From GCA-2861595 sp035536185 (lineage in GTDB: Bacteria; Actinomycetota; Acidimicrobiia; Acidimicrobiales; GCA-2861595), in contig DATLOM010000048.1 of assembly GCA_035536185.1 (NCBI GenBank), forward strand, positions 1 to 37,043: a stretch of DNA of 37,043 nt, written 5' to 3'. Positions within the stretch are counted from its first letter, which is position 1. The number at the start of each line of letters is the position of its first letter. Both the position numbers and the translations under genes were made by a program. Shown piece after piece: positions 1 through 6,760 of this stretch. The notes under the pieces were generated by a model, which made no database searches, was not told the origin of the DNA, and saw only the letters and a program-made list of their open reading frames with translations.

Positions 1-288
1 CGTGGTGAACGGGATGACGGCCAGCCACCCCACGGCGACGCGGTGCCAACTGCCGACGTAGAGGCCGCGGGCGAAGAACCAGGCTCCCGCCAGGTAGGCG
101 CCGCCCATGACCAAACTCGCCAGGTCGGGGCGGATGGTCCACGCCCACAGCTGCCGCGTGGAGCCGGGAAAACCGAAGAGAATCGTGAACGCGGCCACCA
201 ACACGGGGATGATGACCGCGGCGAGCAGGCGGGTGGCGAGGAGCAGGCCGTCCTCACCCTGGCGGGTCGTCGCGGACTCGTCCGTCAC
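1..288 (-). CDS. Membrane protein, N-terminal part (cut by window edge)
   Basis: The minus strand reads open from a GTG at 288 to base 1, 96 codons with no stop. After a short polar N-terminus the sequence has a hydrophobic segment (LLAAVIIPVLVAAFTILFGF), a short charged loop, a second hydrophobic stretch around MGGAYLAGAWFFARGLYVG, and the beginning of a third (VAVGWLAVIPF). This is an integral membrane protein with its N-terminus probably inside the cell. An in-frame ATG at 366 would add 26 residues; neither start has a clear ribosome binding site. I do not recognise the family and most of the gene lies outside the window. It appears to be the chromosomal neighbour that sat downstream of tRNA-Leu before the island inserted. 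Confidence 0.6.
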   Translation of the reverse strand, partial: MTDESATTRQGEDGLLLATRLLAAVIIPVLVAAFTILFGFPGSTRQLWAWTIRPDLASLVMGGAYLAGAWFFARGLYVGSWHRVAVGWLAVIPFTT

Positions 289-545
289 TGGAGGCAACGG
301 TACGCCGTGAGCGGTCTCGATGCTCGCCGGCCCAGCGCACAGGCGGCCCCGGTCACGCGGGGACATGACGCTGAGGCCCTAGAGAACAGGGTGGGTCCTG
401 GCGGGGCGACGGCCGCTGGCAGTTGGTCCAGAAGCACATGTCGATGCCACGCGGCGACTCGCCGAATCTTGGGTAGCCGCGCGAGAACGCCTACCCACAG
501 CTCTGCCCGTTGCCGCTAGCAGAAAGGCGAACTCACGTTTGGGTC

Positions 546-567
546 GTGTCGGAGGGGGGACTTGAAC
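546..567. repeat. Left attachment-site repeat (displaced tRNA-Leu 3' end)
   Basis: These 22 bases are identical to 11721-11742, which covers the acceptor strand and the 3' side of the T arm of tRNA-Leu. The match begins at GTGTCGGAGG and ends at CTTGAAC; beyond that the two sites diverge completely. No tRNA body follows the left copy. It therefore reads as an att remnant, not a broken tRNA duplicated by chance. Confidence 0.8.
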
Positions 568-584
568 TAACCGTCCATGGCATG

Positions 585-690
585 CAGGGAGCGGCAGCCA
601 ACGGCAACGAGCGGCAGCAAGCGGTAGCTGACCAGGGCGTTTATGTTGCTCCTTGCCGCTCCGTGCCGCTCCTTGCCGCTCCCTGCCGGA
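585..690. repeat. Two inverted arrays of 10-bp repeats
   Basis: Four decamers of type CCnTGCCGCT run exactly in register at 651-690. Four related units in the opposite sense (type GCGGCAGCnA) run at 591-630. The outer ends are a perfect 13-bp inverted pair, GCAGGGAGCGGCA at 585-597 and its complement at 674-686. The whole block could fold into a long imperfect hairpin about 105 nt long. It lies just inside the left attachment repeat. Role unknown; it could be a recombinase or replication-protein binding array, or a decayed structured RNA. Confidence 0.7.
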
Positions 691-700
691 ACCTCGTCGT

Positions 701-728
701 TTGCAAATCGTTTGCACGGCGACACACC
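701..728. repeat. 28-bp direct repeat, left copy, palindromic core
   Basis: The 28 bases starting TTGCAAATCGTTTGCACGGC are identical to 11505-11532, in the same orientation. The first part holds a perfect inverted repeat, TGCAAA-TCG-TTTGCA, typical of a dimeric protein binding site. The copy sits 133 bp inside the left tRNA-derived repeat. Confidence 0.8.
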
Positions 729-1287
729 TGCGCTCCTCCTTGTTCTGCCTGACCGCTCCACGTGGCGAGCATGGTCCACCTCAGGACGGGCGGATCCGAC
801 GAAGATCAAGGCCGGCGCTCCTCAAGGACGCCATCACCAGCAACGACTCCAGACCCGGCACGACGGCCGTGTTGCTACCCGGCGCGTCGGGACCGCGTTC
901 CAGAGCCCGTTCCGCGTCCGTCTATGCGACATCCGTGCGACGCTATGGCGGCGCACGTGCCACCATGTGGATGGTCCGAGCATGGCTCGGGACCGCCAGA
1001 ATAAGGGCCGCTCGGGCCGGCTTCGGGCGCTACCGCTACCGCTACGCTCGCCTGACAGGTGCTGCCCCTGACCGGCACCTCGGGGGCACCCCCGTCGGGC
1101 GGGGCGGGCCATCGGTTCGCACATTCTGGGACACCGTGCCCGCCGTGAAGTGAACCTGAACCGTCGTTCGGTGCATCACGGCCGCACGGCCGGCAACGAC
1201 GAGTAGCCCGTGGCCGTGGCGGCGGCCACAGCGCAGCAGACGCAACCTCTGAGTACGATGCGCTGGAGCGTTACGGGAGCAGCGGCG
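729..1287. other. Gene-poor spacer
   Basis: I find no convincing gene on either strand here. Open frames exist but are arginine- and proline-rich with no recognisable domain, as expected by chance in high-GC DNA. A short run of GCTACC-like units occurs at about 1028-1046. The promoter of the zinc-ribbon gene that follows must lie in the last part, but I cannot identify a clear -10/-35 pair. Confidence 0.5.
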
Positions 1288-2115
1288 ATGGCTTGTCCAC
1301 GGTGTGGGGGAACTGACCGGGTACTGATTTCTCCGGGCGTGGCGCAGTGCACCTCCTCCATCTCACTCTCCACCGAAGACCATTCATCAGGATCGATGGG
1401 TCCGAGCCACCAGTTCGTCGCCTGCGGGCAGCGATACCAAGTCCCGAACCCTGCTGGCTCAGTAGCGCACTGCGAGTGCGGTATGCAGTCGGTTGCACGC
1501 TGCACCGTTTGCGAGCGCGACCTCTGCCTCGACCACGCCTCACGATTTGGTGACCGAGTTATGTGCGCCAAGCACGCGTCGGCGTCACGAGACGAAGCGT
1601 CAGCTAAGGCCCGATCAAGAGTCTCCGAGCAAGAGCGTCGCTTGGCGACCCTGCTCGCCCAGGTATCCGTGCCATTGGTAGCGAGGACCGCTGACGTGCG
1701 GTTCGAGCAGCGGCTGGCTGGCCCTCATGGGGAGTCTCGGTCTGGCTGGTTCGAGGGCCTCTCGCAGGAACACCTGAACTCCCTACGGGTCGGCCACGAG
1801 TGTCCGGAGCATGGAACCGGATGCGAGATCGTTGAGCTCCATCGGTCCGGGAAACTGATCAAGAAGACAGCGATGGTGACGTTGCAGATGCCAGCGTGGA
1901 CGGTCTATCCGTTCGAGGTTGGAATCAACGGGGCCGGCAAGATCGCAGGAAACGTCCGCCCGCAGGAGGGTGGCGTTGCTTTCTGCCCGAACATGTACGT
2001 GCACAAGGGGTCGTCGGCTGAGGAGCTGGAGATCCACACCCGCGTCCCCGGTGTGCCCGTTGAGGAGTTTCTTTCGAGACTCGCGGACCGAGTCGAACTG
2101 GGCCTTCGAGGCTGA
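1288..2115 (+). CDS. Zinc-ribbon / B-box-like hypothetical protein
   Basis: 275 residues if translation starts at the ATG at 1288, which has GGAG at 1275-1278; an upstream in-frame ATG at 1258 lacks this. The N-terminus has a CxxC ribbon (MACPRCGG, Cys3 and Cys6). About 60 residues on comes a dense Cys/His cluster, CECG...CTVCERDLCLDH...CAKH, that looks like a B-box or treble-clef zinc module. A charged, probably helical linker (SRVSEQERRLATLLAQV) leads to a C-terminal half of about 140 residues with mixed strand/helix character, including an ExxTGCEIVEL-like stretch and a conserved-looking end EEFLSRLADRVELGL. I see no signal peptide or membrane segment. The function is not recognised. It is the first gene inside the island and is followed by a strong palindrome. 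Confidence 0.72.
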   Translation: MACPRCGGTDRVLISPGVAQCTSSISLSTEDHSSGSMGPSHQFVACGQRYQVPNPAGSVAHCECGMQSVARCTVCERDLCLDHASRFGDRVMCAKHASASRDEASAKARSRVSEQERRLATLLAQVSVPLVARTADVRFEQRLAGPHGESRSGWFEGLSQEHLNSLRVGHECPEHGTGCEIVELHRSGKLIKKTAMVTLQMPAWTVYPFEVGINGAGKIAGNVRPQEGGVAFCPNMYVHKGSSAEELEIHTRVPGVPVEEFLSRLADRVELGLRG

Positions 2116-2162
2116 CTGAGGATTCGACGGCGGGTTAGAGCACCAGGAGATTCGAGAACCTG

Positions 2163-2219
2163 CCAGACGCGCAATCGGAGGGGGAGGCCTCCCCCTTCCC
2201 GGCGGACGGCGCTGTCTGG
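2163..2219 (+). promoter_or_regulatory. Palindrome and stem in the leader of the CHAP-lectin gene
   Basis: An 18-bp perfect palindrome (AGGGGGAGGCCTCCCCCT, 2179-2196) is enclosed by a CCAGAC / GTCTGG pair (2163-2168 and 2214-2219). It lies 45 bp after the stop of the zinc-ribbon gene and just before the CHAP-lectin ribosome binding site. It may end transcription of the first gene, act as an operator, or structure the leader. No known riboswitch consensus was recognised. Confidence 0.45.
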
Positions 2220-2254
2220 ATGATGGCTCCAACGCCGAACACTAGGGAGGATTC

Positions 2255-3472
2255 ATGACCAGAAGCGGTTCATCACCTTCAAACCATGCCGCGAAAATAG
2301 CGCCCACATCTGAACCAGATCGACCGGCCGTGGTTCCCGGTTCTCGGGAAGTCACCCGTCGGCGACGGGCGGGCTCGCGAGGAGCAGCCGCGTTATTGAC
2401 AGCGGTCATGGCATCGGTGGGCGTCGGGTTCAGCGCGCCGGCGGCTGGCCAAACTGGCGGGTACCCCTACTCAGGAGCATCGGACTGTAGCGGTCAGTTC
2501 GGGACCTACTCATGGTGCATCGACCGAAACGGCAGCGGGTCATTTACTTCTGACGAGCAATGGTCGGGCTGGGGCTTTGCTTTCCGGAACTGTACAGACT
2601 ACGTCGCCTGGAAAATCAACAGCCTCGGTGTCAGTTTCTCGAATACGATGGGCGGGCGCAGATTCGGCAACGCCACCAACTGGGACGACAACGCCCGGTC
2701 TCTCGGGTGGACGGTGTCGACTACTCCACGCCCTCGATCCATCGCCGTCCGCGAAGGAGGATATGGACACGTGGCCTTCGTGGAATCCGTTAATGCCGAT
2801 GGGTCGGTAAACGTTTCGCAGTACAACTCGGCTGGAACGGGGGGCTTCTCAACCGGGACCTCGCGGTTCGACTCATACATCTACATTCCAGGCCTTACCG
2901 ACACATCGAGCGGCACCAACGCCTCTAGCTATGCCAACACGCTCGTACGTTGGGAGGGCGACGGTGTGACAACCTGGTTCGTTACCCCTGACCTGCGCCG
3001 GCTGTGGATCCCCGATGGAGGTACATTCAACGAGCTAAAGGCCCGGGGTTTCGCGGGGCCCCACAACCTGACGGGGTCGACATTGGACCGGCTGCCTGAT
3101 ATGCGCGGATACTCTATTGCGAGTGGCTGGCTATGGGGCGCCAACCGGACGCTCAGGCGGGGCATGAACGTACGGTCATCAGACGGTCGGTATACCTTCG
3201 CCCTGCAGACCGACGGGAACCTCGTCCTCTACGGGCCGACCGGCCGCGCGCTGTGGGCTACCTCCTGGCGGACGAGCTCCTCTCACTTGCAGGAGTACGT
3301 CGTATTCCAAGCCGATGGCAACCTAGTAACTTACGGTAGCGGGCGAGCGATCTGGTGGTCCAATACGGGCGGCTCCCGTGCTGACCGCTTCGCGGTTCAG
3401 TCCGACGGCAACCTTGTGGTCTATCGCCAGTACACCCCGGTGTGGGCCTCGAACACATCGGGACTGACCTGA
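2255..3472 (+). CDS. Secreted CHAP-domain amidase/peptidase with B-type lectin repeats
   Basis: 405 residues, starting at an ATG preceded by AGGGAGG. A long basic N-terminus ends in a hydrophobic signal sequence with a likely cut after APAAGQ (about residue 66). Residues 70-213 fit a CHAP (NlpC/P60-like cysteine) domain: nucleophile Cys113 in RNCTDYVAW, His172 in YGHVAFV, and a polar third residue near VSQYN (188-191). A small WIPD-containing module follows (about 230-285). The C-terminus is a bulb-type mannose-binding lectin domain with three QxDxNxVxY motifs at 318-326, 352-360 and 382-390. CHAP enzymes cut peptidoglycan peptides or amides, and the lectin part should bind glycans on a cell surface. 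Likely role, by inference: wall remodelling or attack on a competitor's wall. A terminator-like hairpin follows. Confidence 0.88.
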   Translation: MTRSGSSPSNHAAKIAPTSEPDRPAVVPGSREVTRRRRAGSRGAAALLTAVMASVGVGFSAPAAGQTGGYPYSGASDCSGQFGTYSWCIDRNGSGSFTSDEQWSGWGFAFRNCTDYVAWKINSLGVSFSNTMGGRRFGNATNWDDNARSLGWTVSTTPRPRSIAVREGGYGHVAFVESVNADGSVNVSQYNSAGTGGFSTGTSRFDSYIYIPGLTDTSSGTNASSYANTLVRWEGDGVTTWFVTPDLRRLWIPDGGTFNELKARGFAGPHNLTGSTLDRLPDMRGYSIASGWLWGANRTLRRGMNVRSSDGRYTFALQTDGNLVLYGPTGRALWATSWRTSSSHLQEYVVFQADGNLVTYGSGRAIWWSNTGGSRADRFAVQSDGNLVVYRQYTPVWASNTSGLT

Positions 3473-3491
3473 TCCCCTTGCACCAAGTTGC

Positions 3492-3522
3492 CCTGACGCC
3501 GTCCGCTCCGGACGGCGTCAGG
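3492..3522 (+). terminator. Strong hairpin after the CHAP-lectin gene
   Basis: A perfect 14-bp stem (3492-3505 paired with 3509-3522, CCTGACGCCGTCCG arm) closes on a 3-nt loop, 20 bp after the stop codon. No T-run follows, as is common for actinobacterial terminators. Confidence 0.75.
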
Positions 3523-4061
3523 TCCGTCAGCAACGATTCGCGGGGGCGGGAACAGCTGAGACCGGCGCAAGCCACGTCGCGAGGTTGCTCTGACCCTCTT
3601 CAACTGACCCGCATCACCGACCTCCTATAGCGTCTAGACTTCGACCGGACGCTTGCGATACGTAGAAGTGAATGTCAATGGCCAATATCAATTCCCACTG
3701 GTGGGCGTTCTCAGCGCTTCCCGCCGCCGCGAGGGCCGAGATGCGGAGCGCCCGTTATGGATGCGCGGCAGGGCGGCGACGGGCACCGCTGCTGCCGAGC
3801 CCCGCCGACCTGACAAGTAGGCGGGGTTCTGCGCTACCTCCGACGCTGAGCCGGCACCGGTAGACCTCCGGATTTAGGTTTTCAGGGGGTCGAAGTCGCC
3901 GGTGGCTCGCAATCAGGGGAGCCCTCCCTCCTGACGAACGCGCCGCGCTCGTTCATGCTTACAACGCGGTCAACGACGTGTTACCGCTACAGGCCGTCTG
4001 GCGATGCAACGACGTCAGGGGCTCGTTCAAGGACGCATTACTCGACCCTTCGGGAGGTACG
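3523..4061. other. Gene-free spacer before the lipoprotein gene
   Basis: About 540 bp with no convincing gene. A second hairpin, CCCCGCC / GGCGGGG (3800-3806 and 3820-3826, 13-nt loop) followed by TTCT, lies in the middle and could be a terminator. A short frame of 63 codons at 3672 has no ribosome binding site or recognisable content and is not called. Confidence 0.5.
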
Positions 4062-4589
4062 ATGAATCAGGCACAGGTCAGCGTGAATGGAGAAACCCTC
4101 GGCCGGGGCTCCCGGCGAAGCACCTTTCGCCGAAGGACGACGTTCGTCGCCCCGATCGTGATCATCGCTGCGGTCGCCGGGGGTTGCGGCGGCGACGGTG
4201 GTCCCACCGTTGAAACCCAGGCGACCGAAGAGGCAACCACGATGCGCAAAGCGACCTTCGTCGGAAATCCTCCGCCACCCAGCACGCCACCCACCGCGGT
4301 TACATCAGGTGGGGCAACCGGCAACGTAGCGCGGACCACGACAGCCACCAACGGGCACGAGCCGTCGACTACGTCGACGCTTCTCTTCAACCCTCCGATC
4401 GTCGAGGAAGGCGCGCCCACGGCAAGCCCAGAGCCCGCCGTCCCGACAAGGCCATCCCAGGATGAGGAACCAAGCGCCGTCGTCGTCTCCAACCCCCCGC
4501 CGCCGCAAGAGGAGAACCCTAGGGAGCAAGAGGATCCATTCTTGGTGTCGAACCCCCCGGCGCCCGATGAGGACGTCCCCACGCCATGA
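4062..4589 (+). CDS. Proline-rich lipoprotein with repeated NPP motifs
   Basis: 175 residues from the ATG at 4062, which has CGGGAGG four bases upstream; an in-frame ATG at 3978 lacks this. After a basic N-terminus (RRSTFRRRTTF) comes a hydrophobic stretch ending in a lipobox-like AVAGGC, so the protein is probably anchored to the outer face of the membrane. The rest is low-complexity and rich in Pro, Thr, Glu and Ala. It carries four spaced copies of a hydrophobic-x-NPP motif: FVGNPPPP, LLFNPPIV, VVSNPPPP and LVSNPPAP. No enzymatic domain is visible. Its stop overlaps an ATG of the following ferritin-like frame (ATGA at 4586-4589), suggesting coupled expression. The NPP copies could be docking sites; that is inference. 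Confidence 0.72.
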   Translation: MNQAQVSVNGETLGRGSRRSTFRRRTTFVAPIVIIAAVAGGCGGDGGPTVETQATEEATTMRKATFVGNPPPPSTPPTAVTSGGATGNVARTTTATNGHEPSTTSTLLFNPPIVEEGAPTASPEPAVPTRPSQDEEPSAVVVSNPPPPQEENPREQEDPFLVSNPPAPDEDVPTP

Positions 4590-4636
4590 ACCTTGAGCCG
4601 CCCGCTCCGACGGGCGCAATGTCGGGAGGGATTGAC

Positions 4637-5319
4637 ATGGTCACCGCAGAGTGGAGGCGGCGGACGCAGGCTGAATACGCCTCCGCGGCGACTGCTCACC
4701 ACGTCACGCTTTGGCTCATCCAGCTCGGGGCGCCACCCGACCTCATCAGGGACGGACTTAGGGTCGTCGGCGACGAACTTGCCCACGCCGAGCTGTCGTC
4801 TGACGTGGCGAAAACCGCCGCACCCGAGGCAGGGCCTCCGGTGATCGAACCCGCTGCGTTGAGCCTGCCAGATGCCGGTGACCCCTTGCGATCAATTGCG
4901 CCGGTACTCATCCGCTTTTCTGCATCGGCGAGACGATCGCGGTACCTCTGTTTCGGATGCTTCGGGAGCGAAGTACCGTTCCGGTTTCTCGCCGGGCGCT
5001 GGACAGGGTGCTCAAGGACGAGGGCCGGCACCGCCAATTCGGTTGGGACGTCCTCGACTGGTTGATGCTCAGCGCCGGGCCACGGCCTTTCGAACAGGTC
5101 AGACTTGAAGTCCCCGGCATGGTCGACGCGGCGGCCCGAGCCTACGGCGCGGTCCCCCGTCCCACCGTGAGTGATCACGGGACGTTCCCTCAGGAAGTGT
5201 CTACCTGGGGCATGGCGCCCAGGTCGGACTACGCCCGCGTGGTGACGGAGGCGCTTCGGCGCGACGTCGTGCCGCGATTGGCCGAGCGGGGCCTGGCGCC
5301 AGCGGTTGACTTGCCGTGA
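4637..5319 (+). pseudogene. Ferritin-like di-iron protein, split by a -1 frameshift
   Basis: Two frames together make one ferritin-like four-helix protein of about 227 residues. Frame one, from the ATG at 4637 with an ideal GGGAGGG at 4624-4630, gives EYASAATAHHVTLWL and DELAHAE. At the T4 run 4916-4919 the reading moves to another frame that continues CIGETIAVPLF, then DEGRHRQFGWDVLDWL, and ends at 5319. The pattern Glu, ExxH, Glu, ExxH is the metal-ligand signature of ferritin-like di-iron proteins. Adding one T to the run restores one continuous frame (RFFCIGE). The lesion may be a sequencing error, a real mutation, or, less likely, programmed shifting. An upstream in-frame ATG at 4586 overlaps the lipoprotein stop. 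Likely chemistry is iron oxidation/storage or an O2-dependent oxidation; the substrate is unknown. Confidence 0.72.
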
Positions 5320-5554
5320 CGCCCCGGTTCTGTCCGGAGCGGTTCGATCTCGTGGAGACTTGTGGCTGTCTGCGGCGGGCCGACAAGGAAAGTTGCCCAG
5401 CTGGTGAATCAGTGGCGCGCTGTCATGGCCACCGCGAAGTCCCCACTGGGGTCCGACAATTTGAACTCTCGATGGCCGCCTACTGCAGAGGATCGGGTGC
5501 CTGGCCCACTTCCGTAGCCGCTCGGCCGACGAGGACGCCGTCCTTTCAGACGCG

Positions 5555-6252
5555 CTATGGCCGAGCAGCGCGCCGCTCGACCCGTGCCAAGTCCTCGACG
5601 CTGAGGAGTTCGTTGTCGATGACGTGCTCGGCGAGGTCATGGTTCGCGTGCGGTCCCTCGAAGTACAGCCCGTTGCGGGCCAGACGTTCTTTGATTCGCT
5701 CTATCTGTTTGCGGACCGTGATTCTTGTCCAGGGCGGCCCGAGCATCTCAGCTGCTTCCTGATAGGTGAGGGGGTGTGGGTTTCGTCGAGGAAACGACCG
5801 CAGATAACCCCGGCAGACCGCTGCCAGCGCGTCACGGTCCTTCTCCGAAAGCCGGGCGTCGCCGAGGGTGATGGTTCCCGTCGGGACGGCGGGCTCCACT
5901 CGCATCGCCGATACCACATCGTCGGGCACGATGACCTCGATTCGATGGGTGTAGACGGCGCCGGGCACGAGCACGGTGAGCCGCCGCTGCGTGATGGCCT
6001 GGCGGTCACCACAGTCAAGGCGATGGGGGGGGCGCCCGGTGTCGATTCGAGGATCAACCTGCGCTTGCGGGAGCGGTTGATGACCCACCACACCCCGGAG
6101 GAGAACTCAATCGATCCCGCTTGGGCGGAGATGCCCATGTCGAGCGGATCAAGTCCCACCACGCCCTCACTGTCCGCCCGTCCGAAGATGAAGGGACGAT
6201 CCGGGTCCACCGGATGCTCCTTGCCCCCAACGACAACTGCAATCGTGCCCAC
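5555..6252 (-). pseudogene. FHA-domain protein with C-terminal HTH, split by a homopolymer frameshift
   Basis: The gene starts at a GTG at 6252. The N-terminal frame encodes an FHA domain: a beta-rich start (MGTIAVVVGGKEHPVD), the FIFGRA motif where FHA proteins contact phosphothreonine peptides, and WWVINRSRKRRLIL further on. At a run of eight G (6025-6032, plus strand) the coherent reading moves to a second frame, LDCGDRQAITQRRLTVLVPG, and continues to the stop at 5555. The second part has LSEKDRDALAAVCRGYL and LTYQEAAEMLG...ITVRKQIERIKERL, a winged-HTH-like region often fused to FHA in actinobacteria. One extra G/C in the run would restore about 232 residues. FHA partners are usually phosphorylated by Ser/Thr kinases, and such a kinase is encoded divergently at 6761. 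Confidence 0.72.
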
Positions 6253-6363
6253 TGCGGCCTACCGAGATGTCACGGCCACAGAGATCCCCTTTGTGCCATC
6301 AGGCTGCGAAGCCTAACAATGCCTACACAGCTGGGGGGGTTGGGAGCCGCCTGGCGCGGCGCG

Positions 6364-6609
6364 CTAGCGAAGAACCTCGACGACGGGGGTCGTCGACCAG
6401 ATACCGAGGCGGGTGGCGCGGGAGTCGGACGGCGAGCCAAGTCTCCAGAAGAACCGGAGGGGCTGTTGTTCGACGACCGGGCCCATGGCCTCGAAGTGCC
6501 GCCAGTTGCCTTTCCGGCCGCCATGGGAGCGCTTGGAGTCAGCCACCCGGCGGAAGCGACCCTCGCCCTCCTCCAACTCGTAGGTGGCGTTGACGGTTCG
6601 AACGATCAT
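6364..6609 (-). CDS. Small hypothetical protein (81 aa)
   Basis: I choose the ATG at 6609 because GAGG lies seven bases upstream; another ATG two codons earlier (6615) is too close to it. The product begins MIVRTVNATYELEEGEGRFR and is a mix of beta-prone and basic segments with several Trp and Phe (NWRHFEAMG, PLRFFWRLG). No signal peptide, membrane segment or known motif is visible. It may be co-transcribed with the FHA gene 111 bp downstream and faces the kinase gene across a 151-bp divergent spacer, so a part in the same signalling unit is plausible but unproven. Confidence 0.62.
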   Translation of the reverse strand: MIVRTVNATYELEEGEGRFRRVADSKRSHGGRKGNWRHFEAMGPVVEQQPLRFFWRLGSPSDSRATRLGIWSTTPVVEVLR

Positions 6610-6760
6610 GGTCATGCCTCAGGGGGATCGGCGCGGCTCACCGCCAGCTGTAGCTCTTACCTCCCTCGCCGAATGCCAAACACGTCCACCACGGTCGGCG
6701 CGGTGCAGCCAAAGCCCATGCCGCATACCATCTGTGCGCTGACGGCGCCAGGAGGGGCGG
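6610..6760. promoter_or_regulatory. Divergent promoter region, kinase versus small protein / FHA gene
   Basis: This 151-bp spacer separates two divergent transcription units and must hold both promoters. The kinase ribosome binding site AGGAGGGG sits at its right end. I see no clear inverted repeat or canonical promoter hexamers. Confidence 0.4.

Noticed and set aside
43..519. Plus-strand open frame at the left edge
   Set aside because: The opposite strand encodes a membrane protein with clear hydrophobic helices; the plus frame is low complexity.
1081..1160. GTTCGCACATTCTGGGACA-like sequence suggestive of a transposon end
   Set aside because: No inverted partner, target duplication or transposase gene was found nearby.
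3672..3863. Short plus-strand ORF of 63 codons
   Set aside because: No ribosome binding site, no recognisable content, and it spans a terminator-like hairpin.
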